This document shows, piece after piece, positions 10,820-20,922 of a stretch of DNA of 64,000 bases. Every line of letters starts with the position of its first letter. The first letter of the stretch is position 1. Origin of the DNA: Saprolegnia diclina VS20 (lineage: Eukaryota > Oomycota > Saprolegniomycetes > Saprolegniales > Saprolegniaceae); assembly GCF_000281045.1 (NCBI RefSeq), contig NW_008246081.1:120830-184829 (forward strand), written 5' to 3'. Position numbers and translations under genes: made by a program. The notes beneath the pieces were generated by a model that was given only the letters and a program-made list of their open reading frames with translations, searched no databases and had not been told where the DNA came from.

Positions 10820-13561
10820 TGAGTCAGTCGTCGGCTTGGTAATGTACCGGTATTTCAGTAGCTGTGCCCCACGGTGGAATCTCGACTGTGGTCGTGGCTC
10901 GTCATTGTAGAGCGGAATAAGCAGCGTACATTCATAGTACTCGTTGCAAGAGCCTTGAATCCTCGTAGAAGTGAGTGGCACACAGGACGACCAGATCCTC
11001 CAAATGGGCGCAGCGCAAGGGCGTCGTTGCAGCCACGACCGCGACAGCCCATGCTCCTTGTCTCGTCTTTCGTACCTCGTGCAAATGCCTCTCTCGGCTG
11101 CGTACAGTACACTTGCATCGCTGCCGAGTACTAGTACTAGGAAGAGGATGATGGACAGGCCTGGGTTGAAATCAAGGCTACTGAGCTCGAATGGGAGCCT
11201 GATCCGAGGTCGGCGGATCGCGCCTGGAGACGCCGCCGATCGAAACGACGCGCCCTGCCTCATGATTACACTCAACGAGTAGCTTTCTTGGCATGAATAT
11301 GCAGTCGTCCCACGTTATGAGCAACGACGCGGCCGCCGCCCGCGCTCTCATTGGACCGTACCGTCTTATCATCGCGGCGTAATACGTGGCGCGACGAGGG
11401 TCCTGCGCCACTGCCTTGCCCGACCTCGAGGAAGCGCCTGGATCTCTTTCACCTTGGACCGCCACATGGCCGCCTTCAAGAACGCAACAGGTGGCGTGCG
11501 ACATGAACAGAATAATCTGCATCCAAGAAGGCAGGAAGATCGGCAATTCGGCAAAGTGCAACGTTGGCGGGGCGGGAGGGATCAGGCGTCGCACAGACAC
11601 GATGGAAGCCATCAGTTGGGACCCTCGCCCGTCCTTCGTCGAGGCTTGAAGTGTCTTGCATCCGACAGTCTTGGGTCCGTCCTTGTCAGGCACGTCGTGC
11701 TAAGTGTACAGTACATACGGGGCCATGTGGCACATTGGTCGTTTAGTATCGTATACAGCATGTGCTGGTATGCACGACGCCCCGAAATCGCTCACAAACA
11801 ACGAAAACCTGATGAGTGCTGGCCTCTTCTCACATGGCTGCTTCACTTTCGTGGGCTTCCGGCTCGTCTAAGCCAGCCATTCTCATGTCGTCTTCTAAGA
11901 TCGCACGACCTTGTTTCAGGCCTCCTCCCTTGCCTCCCACGACGCCACGTTTGCCCAATCATTAGCTAATTTTCGAATCGGCGGGGCGACGCGCCGGGAC
12001 GAGAGACACGATCCTTGCTGTCAATGAGGCGGCGAGCGCGACCCGGTTTCGAGAGCTGGAGGCCACCGTCGTTGTTGCGGCAACATGTCCCAGTGCACGG
12101 CAATGCCAGCCAGTAACAATAGCTACGAGACTGCGGAGCTTCCTGCGCATCGATCGACGACGCAACGCCGCGTTGGATTGGCGCTAAACCCGCAGAGACG
12201 TCAGTGCTACTCGAGAGCGCACCAGTGTAAACAAGCACGAGCGGCGCGGCAGAGCTCGCATCGAGCCATTGAAAACCACGGCGGATGACCCATTAGTCCC
12301 TGGCGGGTCGCAGATGCCAGTTGAATAAACAACGCTTTTGTTGGTCGTGCTCTCTGCGGCCGAGAAGAGCTGCAGAGCATATGGTGGTCAAACCTGACAG
12401 TTTGCCTTCAACAGATTGCGCATTCTCTGCGCGTGTGGCTACAACGCAAAGCGCGAGGTCGCAGCGGGCTATCAAAGCGCCAGAGTAGGATAATCAGCCC
12501 CTCTTGGCCCGTGATTGAAGCCAAGGGAGCAAGTCCTAGAATGATCCGGCAACGAGTAGCTGATCTCGACCCGAAATACGGTCGAGCCAGCGACGGGACG
12601 ACCTAGACAAGGCACGTCCATGATCTCCGAGAGCGATCGCGGCCGCAGACGGGCGATACCCCAGACCATTATACGCTCGGAAGAGCGTTCAGGCTTCCGG
12701 CATCTTCCGTGATCCAAGCAGCCTGTCGTCGAGTGCTCGAACCATCTGGCTTGCACTTGGTGCTTGGTGGTGGCCCTTTTTTCTGCAAAGTTCTCCGCTG
12801 TGAAGAAGAAGCTTGCTGCTTGGGTTTCTTCGACCGAGTAGCCGCTAGTAGTGTCGTAGCTCGTCGTACTGGACGCACAATGAAGCCGAGGCGCGACGGC
12901 AATGTCCTCTGATTGGGTACTCCGACGGCCACCCAACAACCTTCGCATCGAAAGCACTGCACAACCAAGACGGTGGTAACCGAGAAGATCAAGCTCCGCC
13001 GCTCGAGCGCTGCCAACGAGCTCTGCCAACGACGCCGGTAGCCAAGGCGGTGGTCGTGTCGTCGGCCGAGCGGCTGTCTAGCAACGCAGGACTTTGCCTC
13101 CTTAGTACCCTCATTAGATGCGAACATTGGATGACGTAGTACTCGCTGTGCGACGGACGACTGGTCGACGGTCGGGACGATGCGCGAAGCGCGCGCCGAT
13201 TCGAATAATTTACGCGTGAGATCGCGCCAGACCTATTTGCTCGTGCGAGCGACCATGACGGCGCTTCTGCTGCTGCCAACGACGACAAGTTTCTGTTGGC
13301 GTCGTGTATTGTGGCGAGTGTTGCACCCGCGGGCAATCATATCGTCAGGTGGCCGCGCTGTCACGGGCAGTGTCACCACTCTTGCAAGTTTACACGCTGG
13401 ATGCATCGGCCGGTTGGCCGGGCTTAGAAAGGCGCAGTGTCCCACGGCGGCCTCCCACTCTGCACCGAGTTATATACCCACCTGCTGTTGCGTCGGCAAG
13501 CCGCAGCATTTTCTGCTTGCACTCACTCCACAATTTGCTTTGTACTCGACAAGACCCAACT
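10820..13561. other. Gene-poor stretch (2.7 kb)
   Basis: No gene can be supported here. Open frames on the minus strand (10784-11275, 11178-11693, 12472-13029) lack recognisable domains, overlap one another and have compositions unlike neighbouring genes. A minus-strand fragment near 11611-11370 reads as hydrophobic then basic peptide and could be a small exon, but I cannot join it convincingly. A CCAATCATTAGCTAATTTTC element at 11955-11974 nearly repeats one at 19348-19367. Confidence 0.4.
11955..11974 (+). repeat. Dispersed CCAATCATT(A/G)GCTAATTTTC element, copy 1
   Basis: Twenty bases match the element at 19348-19367 with one difference. Both copies are in non-coding DNA and combine a CCAAT box with an overlapping ATTAGCT or ATTGGCT. 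A shared regulatory element or a remnant of a dispersed repeat would both fit. Confidence 0.4.
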
Positions 13562-14224
13562 ATGACGACCGGACGCTCGTGGTCAGAGGACTTTACCAGC
13601 ATGTACCATGACCCGCGCCCGCACGACATGGCCCACCGGTCGTGGTCCGTCTGCGACGACTATACGCCGTATGCGCCTACCGAGGTCTCGGCGTCGCCGT
13701 CGTCGTCGAGCTCGGACACGGCCGAAGCTGGCGCGATCACGTATCCGCAGGCCACCAACATGGCCCACAAATGCGGCTACCGCACGGGCAAGTGCTTCAA
13801 CCTCCGCGCCCAGAAGCGCAACGGCAAGGATCACAAGCTCTGCGACTTCCACCGCGAGAAGGCCAACCTCAACCAAAAGAAGCTCGACCGGAAGAAGCGC
13901 CTGCGCCGGTTCTCGCCCTACGACGAGAAGGCCGCACCGCTGAGCCTCCCGAGCCTCCTCGAGGAAGACAAGGTCGAGGACGACGACGAGCTCACGGCGT
14001 CGTCGCCGACGCGCATCGATGACGCGCCGCTGGTCCTCGGGTTTGACGAAGTCGAGTTCTTTTGCCACGTCATGACGCCCGAGATGCGCCACCAGACACC
14101 GAAGACGGAGCCCGCGCCGCTCTCGCTCGACACGACCACGTGCCGGAGCAGCGACGACGCGACGTCGTCGGCCCTCGACATGCTCTTCAAGTCGGAAATC
14201 ATGTTCTTCGTCGATCAAATGTAA
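13562..14224 (+). CDS. Small nuclear-type protein with WRC-like C3H zinc-binding motif
   Basis: A single exon encodes 220 residues. Between about residues 62 and 105 there is a Cys-x6-Cys-x15-Cys-x2-His pattern (HKCGYRTGKCFNL ... KLCDFHREKANLNQ) followed by a strongly basic stretch (KKLDRKKRLRR). This resembles the plant WRC motif (C-x9-C-x10-C-x2-H plus basic nuclear signal), though the spacing differs. The N-terminus is Ser-rich, and the C-terminal half is acidic and ends in FFVDQM. I infer a DNA- or chromatin-associated regulator. No catalytic domain is visible. A TATA-like GTTATATACCC lies about 90 nt upstream. The gene is isolated between two gene-poor stretches. Confidence 0.65.
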   Translation: MTTGRSWSEDFTSMYHDPRPHDMAHRSWSVCDDYTPYAPTEVSASPSSSSSDTAEAGAITYPQATNMAHKCGYRTGKCFNLRAQKRNGKDHKLCDFHREKANLNQKKLDRKKRLRRFSPYDEKAAPLSLPSLLEEDKVEDDDELTASSPTRIDDAPLVLGFDEVEFFCHVMTPEMRHQTPKTEPAPLSLDTTTCRSSDDATSSALDMLFKSEIMFFVDQM

Positions 14225-15865
14225 CTTGTACGGGCTACGACTAAGCTCAACTCACTAAAAGTGTAATAATATTTAATGCTGGCTATAAGCTATGGACAAA
14301 AATCATCCCTTGCGAACACATCTCTCCATCTCGCTACGCCCACAACGTACTCCCAGGCACTAGCATCATCACTGCGGCAAAGTGCGCAGTAGTTCAACGG
14401 GTGTTCAGCGTCCATGGTTCACGACTCGCACAGCAGAGGAGGCGGCTGTCCGACGAAGGGCTCTGCTGATGTAGAAAGGGACGGCCCATGCACGGATCGT
14501 TGAGGCTAGCGTTGGACGTTGGCGCGGCCGACAGGCCCTTATCGCTGGGCGGTGATCATGGCGTGGGACGAAAGGCCGTGCCAGAGATCGTAGCACTCGA
14601 TACGACTGCAGATAGACGAGAGCATCCTATCTCGGCTGCCAAAATTGCCCGTCGCTTCCCGACGCACCGTGGCCCGGTGCATAGAATGCAGCTTGAAGTT
14701 CAACGCTCGGCCGATGCAAAAACCAAGTCACTTGGACCGATTTTCAAGCGTGTGACCGAATTTTGCGTCGAAATAGGACTTTTTCGCCATAATGGCCTCG
14801 AGTCAGGACGCTTTCATGCCGAGCAACAGCCTTGTCGAATCGCAAGGACATGGGACCAGGCTCTGTCTCGGAGGATCGAGCTATTGTCGCGCGGTGACGT
14901 GCTCGCGGTCTGGGCGTGATGGGGCAAAGAGACCAGGCGATTGAGTTGCAATTGCGATGTGCGGCTTCTCTACTCGGCAGAACGTGGTACTCGGTGGCAA
15001 TACTTGTTGTCGGCGGACGTCAACTCCTTGGCACCAGCGCCAACGGCGTGTTCTAGCATGTTCGATGCATACCTGATCGGAGTGTGTATGACGAGCGGCC
15101 ACGGTCGGGGGCAACGCTCGTAGCAAACTGAGGGCAACGCCCTATTTGCGTACGATATCCGAATCTCGGACCTTCCGGAATGGATTTACCGGGAAGCAAA
15201 GTGAAGAAGCTCGGTTCTGCAACGTTTTCGTTTGGGGGCGCACATGTCGCTTTCAGCAGCATAGTCCACGCCTTTGCCAATGCGCGACGATACGAATCAC
15301 ACCTCATGAGTCTACCGGTACCCAAGTCAACCCGATAGAATTGAAGGGTAAATTCCATTGCCGGTTTGGTTGTGGGTGAGACCGCTCTCTCCCTTTTCCG
15401 CAGCAACCGCTGTCCGTCCGTGGCAAGCGTACCGGGTGCCAAGGACACGACGACAGCGCGAAGGGCTGCGCTGTTACTGCGACGCTCCCCACGGCCACAA
15501 AAATGTTCCGTTCCCCAGTCCCGTCGCTGTCCGTACATGCTAAATCCGTGCATGGTGCTGCGACCTACGTGTCGCGCTTGGTTGGTTGCCACGGCGCATA
15601 GAGCGGTCGTGGCGATCCCGTCGTCAACGCATGGGAGCATCGTGAGCGAATCCTGTGCGCAGCGTCGGCCAGGTCGTCTCGACGTCGGTGCAAAGACACG
15701 GTGGGCGACGATGTATACGATACCAATGCAAACCAGTTGACAAGTGTGTTTGCAACGCATGGACGCCCGATGGAGCTGCTGGAGCAGATGATGGAGCCCC
15801 CAGGAGAGTGAGAAGGTGATACCTCTTTTTGTCATTTTGGTCGCCGAAACTCCCGCCAAAATCGA
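14225..15865. other. Gene-poor stretch (1.6 kb)
   Basis: No convincing gene. Long frames exist on both strands (for example minus 15976-15053, which also runs antisense to the next gene), but none shows a family signature. A plus-strand patch at about 15180-15310 reads as plausible protein (GGAHVAFSSIVHAFANARRY) before hitting stops, which could be a decayed exon. Confidence 0.35.
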
Positions 15866-16303
15866 ATGCTCAAGCTGGTGGCCGTCGGCTGCACGGCCAT
15901 GTATGCTGGTGCATCCGTGTACATTAGTCTGGTGCAGCACCCGTCGCTCCTCCTCATGACCGATTATCGGATGCAAGCGATCTTCTTTGCCGACATGTAC
16001 GACGCCGCCGGCCGCGTCATGGCCCCGCTGTCCGTACTCGGAAGCGGCGCTGCGCTCACGGTCTGGCTAATCAACCGGTCCGAGCTCATGTGGCTCGCGG
16101 GCGGTCTCTGCATGGCGTCGATTTTACCATACACCACCTACTACATGCTGCGGCTCAACGCGACGCTTCGGGACCCGCGACGAGCGCTTCGGCGCGGCCC
16201 GACCTGGCTACACCAACGACTCCAACAGTGGGGCCGCCATCACGCAGTCCGCTCGTTCTTGAGCTTGACAGCCACCTCGACTATGTTATTTGGACTGCGG
16301 TAG
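15866..16303 (+). CDS. DUF1772-type small integral membrane protein
   Basis: A single exon encodes 145 residues with four predicted membrane helices (about 4-24, 49-69, 75-96 and 125-142). The N-terminal block YAGASVYISLVQHPSLL matches the (F/Y)AG...Y...V.HP..L signature of the DUF1772 family, which includes fungal anthrone-oxygenase-like proteins. The following MQAIFFADMYDAAGRVMAP is also typical. Biochemical function is unknown for most members, so no enzyme activity is claimed. The stop lies 50 nt from the convergent kinesin stop. Confidence 0.7.
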   Translation: MLKLVAVGCTAMYAGASVYISLVQHPSLLLMTDYRMQAIFFADMYDAAGRVMAPLSVLGSGAALTVWLINRSELMWLAGGLCMASILPYTTYYMLRLNATLRDPRRALRRGPTWLHQRLQQWGRHHAVRSFLSLTATSTMLFGLR

Positions 16304-16353
16304 ACGACGTAAGTATGTTATACTAGAGTGTGTTGTGTACAAAGGTGAACGCA

Positions 16354-19010
16354 TCAAATGGGTCGCTCCCAGCGCAACGCCTCGTCGAGCTGCTTCTCCA
16401 AGAGCGCATTCCGCGAGCTCAGATACACAATGTCGTTGTGGGCTTGCTGCAGCAACTGGACGGCCGTCGTGTACTTCCGCTGCATCTGCAAACGCTCTGC
16501 GTCCCACGCGGCTGTGAGCTCCGAGAGCATCTCCTGAAGCTGCGTTTTTGTCTGCGTCTGTGACTCGGCAAACGTGTGCTTGAGACGGTGCATCTCTTGG
16601 TTCATCAAGAGCGCTCGGTCGCGCTGCTTGACGACTTCTTCCGCGAGCCGCTTTTCCTTGTCGACACTTTCGTTCAAAATGCTTTCGAGCTTGACACGCT
16701 CGTCCTCGGCCTGCGTTTTGAGCCGCTGGCTACACGACCCGCGTGAATGACGGCTTGAAATGAGAGACACTGCACCGTTCCTCAGCGAGCGCTTGCTCCA
16801 GGAACGACTCCTTCTCCTGCTTCATTTTCTGGCGCTCGTCTTCTTGGATTGCCTGTGCGTCCATTATAGCGAGACTGATACGGTCTCTAAGCGAAATTTC
16901 GTACTTGTCGGAGCTTTTCATTCTCTTGGAGAACCGCCGACTTGGCTGCAATGTCGGCTTCTTCTTCGAGCTACTCGTTCGTAATTGGGTTTGCTACTTG
17001 AGCAGAAATGGAAGGACGCACAATTTTGTCTTCGACGGCCTTTTGCTGGTCTTTTAAACTCGCCAACGCATCCCGCTCCTACGCACAGGTGACTGGCCTG
17101 CTGCGAGAGATACGCTACCGCGATGAGCTGCTCTTTCATCTTGTCGATGACGACCAAGAGCTCGGGCACGCGGGCGTCGCGTTCGTTGGTTTTGGTGACG
17201 TCTTGGTACGTCTGAATGTCACTTTGGAGCTTCTTTTTGATCGTGCCGTAGTTGTCTTTCTTTTCGCGGAGTACTTTGGTCAATTTGGCTTTTTCCTACC
17301 ATTTCAACCCGTCATTTCAGGTAAATCGCTGGCATGTTTGGACTTGATGGAGGCGCTTGACGCGCTTGATGCCATCGATTTTCTCTTCTTTGACCGTCTA
17401 CTCGACGTTGAATTGTTGCATTTCATTTCAACCAAACTGCGCACCTGCATGAAGGCGAGGATATTGGTCTCATTCGCCATGCTCTTTTGACGCTCGGCTT
17501 CGTACAAGGCGGCCAGCCGCTCCTTCTCCTCCCACGACTAGAGGCATTGCCTCTCGATTCTCGTGCACAAACATTGCAGGTACCTGCTGCTTGGCACGCT
17601 CGAGGTTGGCGATCATCTCGTCCATGTCGCGCAAAGCGTCGGGATTGGCCGGCACCGCCACCGAGTTGCCCTGGACCATTTGCCGCAGGCGCTCAATCTC
17701 CTCGCGAAGCTCGCGGATCATTTTTTCGTTGACATCCTAGTACCGCGATTTCTGTGCGATTTTCAATTTCAAATCAACTATGAGAGTACCTCATTCTTGC
17801 GCGTTGCATTTTTGATCGACTTGGCGCGATTGGCGTACTGCAGCGTGCCAAGCGACTCGTCGTAGTTGTAGTCGGCAGGCGAGACCGCTGCGATCATGAC
17901 TGTGAGCGAGTTGCCACCAAGCGACTCCTAACGCAGGTAGTATGAAGAAGACTGTTCGCCAAGAAGTTCGTACTTGAAGAAGTCGCGTCAGCTTCGAGTC
18001 GCGATAGGGCACGTGACCCTTCTTGGACCGATCCGCGAGCATGTTGATGACGTTGCCGAGGGCCGAGAGGCTCTTATTGATGGCAGCACCCTCCTTGAGC
18101 CGGTCGCCAGTTGCACCCGTTTTGGCTGCGCGTTCTGAGCCCGCCAAGTCGACCTAGGAACATAATTTTGACATTTGATGACGCGAGGAAGGCGACTACG
18201 AGGTTGATCTTGGCGTTCATGATCGTCTCGCGCGTGATATCCCCCAGTGTCTCGGTTTTCTTGGAACCGATTTTGATGGTAAAGCACGAGTGCGACCGCG
18301 AGCTTCGTTCGTTCATTTGGGTTGCCGCGACTTGCCTGACCTTGTTGCCTTCGTCGATGAGCCGCGAGACGTCGCTGGGCTCTCGCACCACGAGCTACAA
18401 GACGCTGCATTAAGTCCAGGAAGAGATAACGGGTCCCTCACTTCGGCCAAGTGCTCCACGTAGATGCCCATGTCGGGGTGCTCGCGGATCTTAAGCACCT
18501 TATCGGACGGGTTGAGGAGGTCCTTGATGACTTCGTTGTAGATCTCGAGAAACGAGACCGTGATCAGGTACTTGGTCTCATCGTTGGTTTGCGCCGCGAC
18601 GCGCCTAGCTCTGCGTCAATACCAAAATTATATCGTCGCAGGTAGTACTGGAAAAGGTCGAAGTTCATTTTGGGAATGATGCCATGGTCGTCACCGGACC
18701 CCATCATCGTGTGCGTCTTCCCAGACCCTGTTTGGCCGTACGCAAAGATGGTGCCGTTGTAGCCCTGGAAAGCCTGGTCCACGAGCGGCTGGGCCACTTC
18801 GGCGTACACGGTCGCTTGGTCCGAGTCGACAAAGTAGCAGTAGTCGAATGTGAACTTCTTCTTGGCCTCTTCTGCGCCTGCCGTCGGGCTCTCGATGCAA
18901 ATCATCTTGTCGACGACCGACACGATCGTCTTGGCGCCCATTTGCGTCTCCTTGCCGCTCATGGGCCGGCAGCGCACAGCCACCTTGACGTTGACGTCGT
19001 TGGACGCCAT
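16354..19010 (-). CDS. Kinesin motor protein with N-terminal motor and coiled-coil stalk
   Basis: Thirteen exons: 19010-18649, 18604-18442, 18394-18200, 18153-17974, 17927-17790, 17736-17584, 17537-17445, 17397-17344, 17295-17119, 17078-16998, 16970-16905, 16852-16776, 16729-16354. They give 704 residues in one frame. The motor starts at [14 protein letters not shown]. It carries the P-loop [13 protein letters not shown] (about residue 85), switch I NERSSRSH, switch II (V)DLAGSE and the [11 protein letters not shown]...[13 protein letters not shown] helix. Removing introns restores these motifs exactly at junctions (INL|VDLAGSE). After the motor come coiled coils rich in Glu, Lys and Gln. It resembles KIF3/OSM-3-type and related stramenopile kinesins, but I do not assign a subfamily. 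It moves along microtubules, and the cargo is unknown. The ATG at 19010 is preferred over 19049. Confidence 0.9.
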
Positions 19011-19756
19011 CCTTCCCAAGAGGCAAAGGCGTTTCAGAGACTCCAACAAGATTGCTTTCAGCTGCTATCGTCACCTTGGCAACAATGTTGTGGCCTACTA
19101 GTATGTAGCAATAAACAGTTTATTGACCCTTCCTGGCAGCCTTCCTGGAGAGCTTGACCAATAATCCTGTCGTTGCGATCTGGATACGCCCTGTAGCAAA
19201 CGGGCTTAAGCCCAGGTGCCTCTATCCTCTTGAATGTTCCTTGCGCCTCATAACCACGTAAGGCTAACAGAACGCCTTACCTACCCTGTTACTTGGCTGG
19301 AGCGCACGCCTTCACCGTGAGGAATGCTCCTTGACATCGAATCCAGGCCAATCATTGGCTAATTTTCAATATTTCTAGACCAATCAGCGGTGACAGGAGT
19401 CGGCCCACGGCGCCCGCGCCGATCACAGAGCGTTTGATCCTCCGATGGCACTTGAAAACGAAATCGCTCATACTTGGCATGCCGATAGCCCATGTCTTGG
19501 GGAGCTCGAAATGCCACGTCGCGTCATCGGAAGCAGTCTACAACCAGAGAAATGCGTTCTTGAATATCAGCATTATTGTGTCGAAGCCAAGCTTGCAGTG
19601 CGTCAAGGGTCCCTCGCTGAGTTTTACTGCGATCGCAAGCCCCTTATTATTACCTCTCGTTAGATAATTCCCGTGGAACCGCATTGTAGCCTCAAATGAG
19701 GGGAGAGGCCAAGGAATCGGTTCAAACAATTTGATGTGAAAAGCAAAACAATGAAT
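19011..19756. other. Intergenic region between kinesin promoter and HCCS 3' end
   Basis: No gene can be supported. It holds the kinesin promoter. CCAATCATTGGCTAATTTTC lies at 19348-19367 and a further CCAAT at 19380-19384, about 340-370 bp upstream of the kinesin start. Confidence 0.4.
19348..19367 (+). repeat. Dispersed CCAATCATT(A/G)GCTAATTTTC element, copy 2
   Basis: This is the second copy of the element at 11955-11974, with one mismatch in twenty bases. CCAATCATTGG is palindromic here, and another CCAATCAG follows at 19380. Confidence 0.4.
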
Positions 19757-20563
19757 TTACTTGGTACTCGAGTCCGCACTCGGCTCAGGCTTGGACGGCG
19801 GGCTGTTGAGGAAGGCACCGCGGAACGGCAGCAGCGGGAGCACGTTCTTGTGGAATTGCATGCGGAGGCGGTCGACGGCGTTGCCAATGTTGTCCAGCGC
19901 CGGGCGGACGTCCATGTACACCGAGATCGGCTTCCCGGGCGTCGGGTGGCCCGTGTAAAAGTCGATGACGTACCGGACTTCTTCGCCGTTGCGGTCGATA
20001 ATCCAGTCGTGGCGGTCGAACGGGAGGTTGGCCATGCCAAAGAGGTTGAGGAGGCGCGCTTTCGGCGTAAAGTCCTTGGGACGGCCCATGAAGCGCACGA
20101 GCTTTGGGTCGCCGTGCGTGTACGCATCGCCGTGCAGCGTCTTCTCCGTCTCGACGACTTCGGCCCAGCCTTTCTCGTTGATGGTGTTGTGGATGCTCAC
20201 AATGACCTTCATGTCACGCTCCTGCGGGTCCCAGCCCTTGCGCTTCATCGCGTTAAAGTACTGCTGCTCGGAAGGGTACTGCCACGTATCCTGGCCTTCC
20301 TTCTGGTGCGCCGGCACGTATGAGCCCATCGGAATCGTCGATGCCACGCGCTGCGTGCTCAGCGGAACGCTCTGGCCCTTGGCGACCGATTGATCCGCCG
20401 GCTCCATGAAGTTGAGCGTGTTGAGGCCGGCCATGCTCGGCCCGCCCATCTTGCTGTGGTCGACCGGGCAGCCACCGGTGGTCGGCGCGCTGTGGTCGAC
20501 GGGGCAGCCGCCGGTGGCCGGCGCGCCATGGTCCACGGGGCAGGCAGGCGGCGACGACGACAT
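19757..20563 (-). CDS. HCCS: Holocytochrome c synthase (cytochrome c heme lyase)
   Basis: A single exon encodes 268 residues. The enzyme attaches heme covalently to the CxxCH motif of cytochrome c in the mitochondrial intermembrane space. The N-terminus has three CPVDH copies within about 45 residues. CPV heme-regulatory motifs are known in this family, usually one or two. Family blocks follow: VPAHQKEGQDTWQYPSEQQ, FNAMKRKGW, IVSIHNTINEKGWAEV, FMGRPKDFTPKAR, PFDRHDWIIDR, YVIDFYTG and DVRPALDN. Histidines in the IHN and RHD blocks are candidates for heme contact by family knowledge. Upstream in-frame ATGs would disrupt this N-terminus, so 20563 is chosen. TCGAAATCGAT lies 21 nt upstream. Confidence 0.93.
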   Translation of the reverse strand: MSSSPPACPVDHGAPATGGCPVDHSAPTTGGCPVDHSKMGGPSMAGLNTLNFMEPADQSVAKGQSVPLSTQRVASTIPMGSYVPAHQKEGQDTWQYPSEQQYFNAMKRKGWDPQERDMKVIVSIHNTINEKGWAEVVETEKTLHGDAYTHGDPKLVRFMGRPKDFTPKARLLNLFGMANLPFDRHDWIIDRNGEEVRYVIDFYTGHPTPGKPISVYMDVRPALDNIGNAVDRLRMQFHKNVLPLLPFRGAFLNSPPSKPEPSADSSTK

Positions 20564-20583
20564 GCGATCGAAGGTGCTCGAAT

Positions 20584-20594
20584 TCGAAATCGAT
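20584..20594. promoter_or_regulatory. TCGAAATCGAT element upstream of HCCS
   Basis: This 11-mer lies about 21 nt upstream of the HCCS start. The same 11-mer, in the opposite orientation relative to the gene, lies just upstream of the PP2C start. A shorter TCGAAAT occurs upstream of STT3. Confidence 0.3.
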
Positions 20595-20922
20595 GGCACG
20601 CGGGAAAAATACACTATTCCGATATTACACCATTTGTATGTGTCATTGAAGCTAAAAATAGTGTAATGATTGCCGATCCCCACGTGGCAGCGGCGTTGGC
20701 CGTGGCAACTGCGTCGTCGACAGACGCTGCAACACGCTGCTTCGGAGATGGCGCGTCGATGGCTCGCACCCAAAGCGCCGACTTGGGTGCTGGTTGACCA
20801 CCGTGGGCCAGATGCGGCTGACACGCGCGAACCCACAACGCGACGACAGTGTCCGACTTTGCCAGCGGTCGACGACGTGCATGAACACTCTGTATTACTC
20901 GCACCAAGTCTATCGAAACCGT

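Noticed and set aside
12472..13029. 185-codon minus-strand ORF in the gene-poor stretch
   Set aside because: No family signature, low coding-like composition and no plausible splice partners.
10820..15865. tRNA or rRNA genes in the gene-poor stretches
   Set aside because: I found no cloverleaf with a GGTTCGAATCC-type T-arm and no rRNA-like blocks by eye. A covariance-model scan would be needed to exclude them fully.
15053..15976. 307-codon ORF on the minus strand
   Set aside because: It has no recognisable domain or consistent composition, and its 5' end lies antisense to the well-supported DUF1772 gene. A chance frame in moderately GC-rich DNA is more likely.
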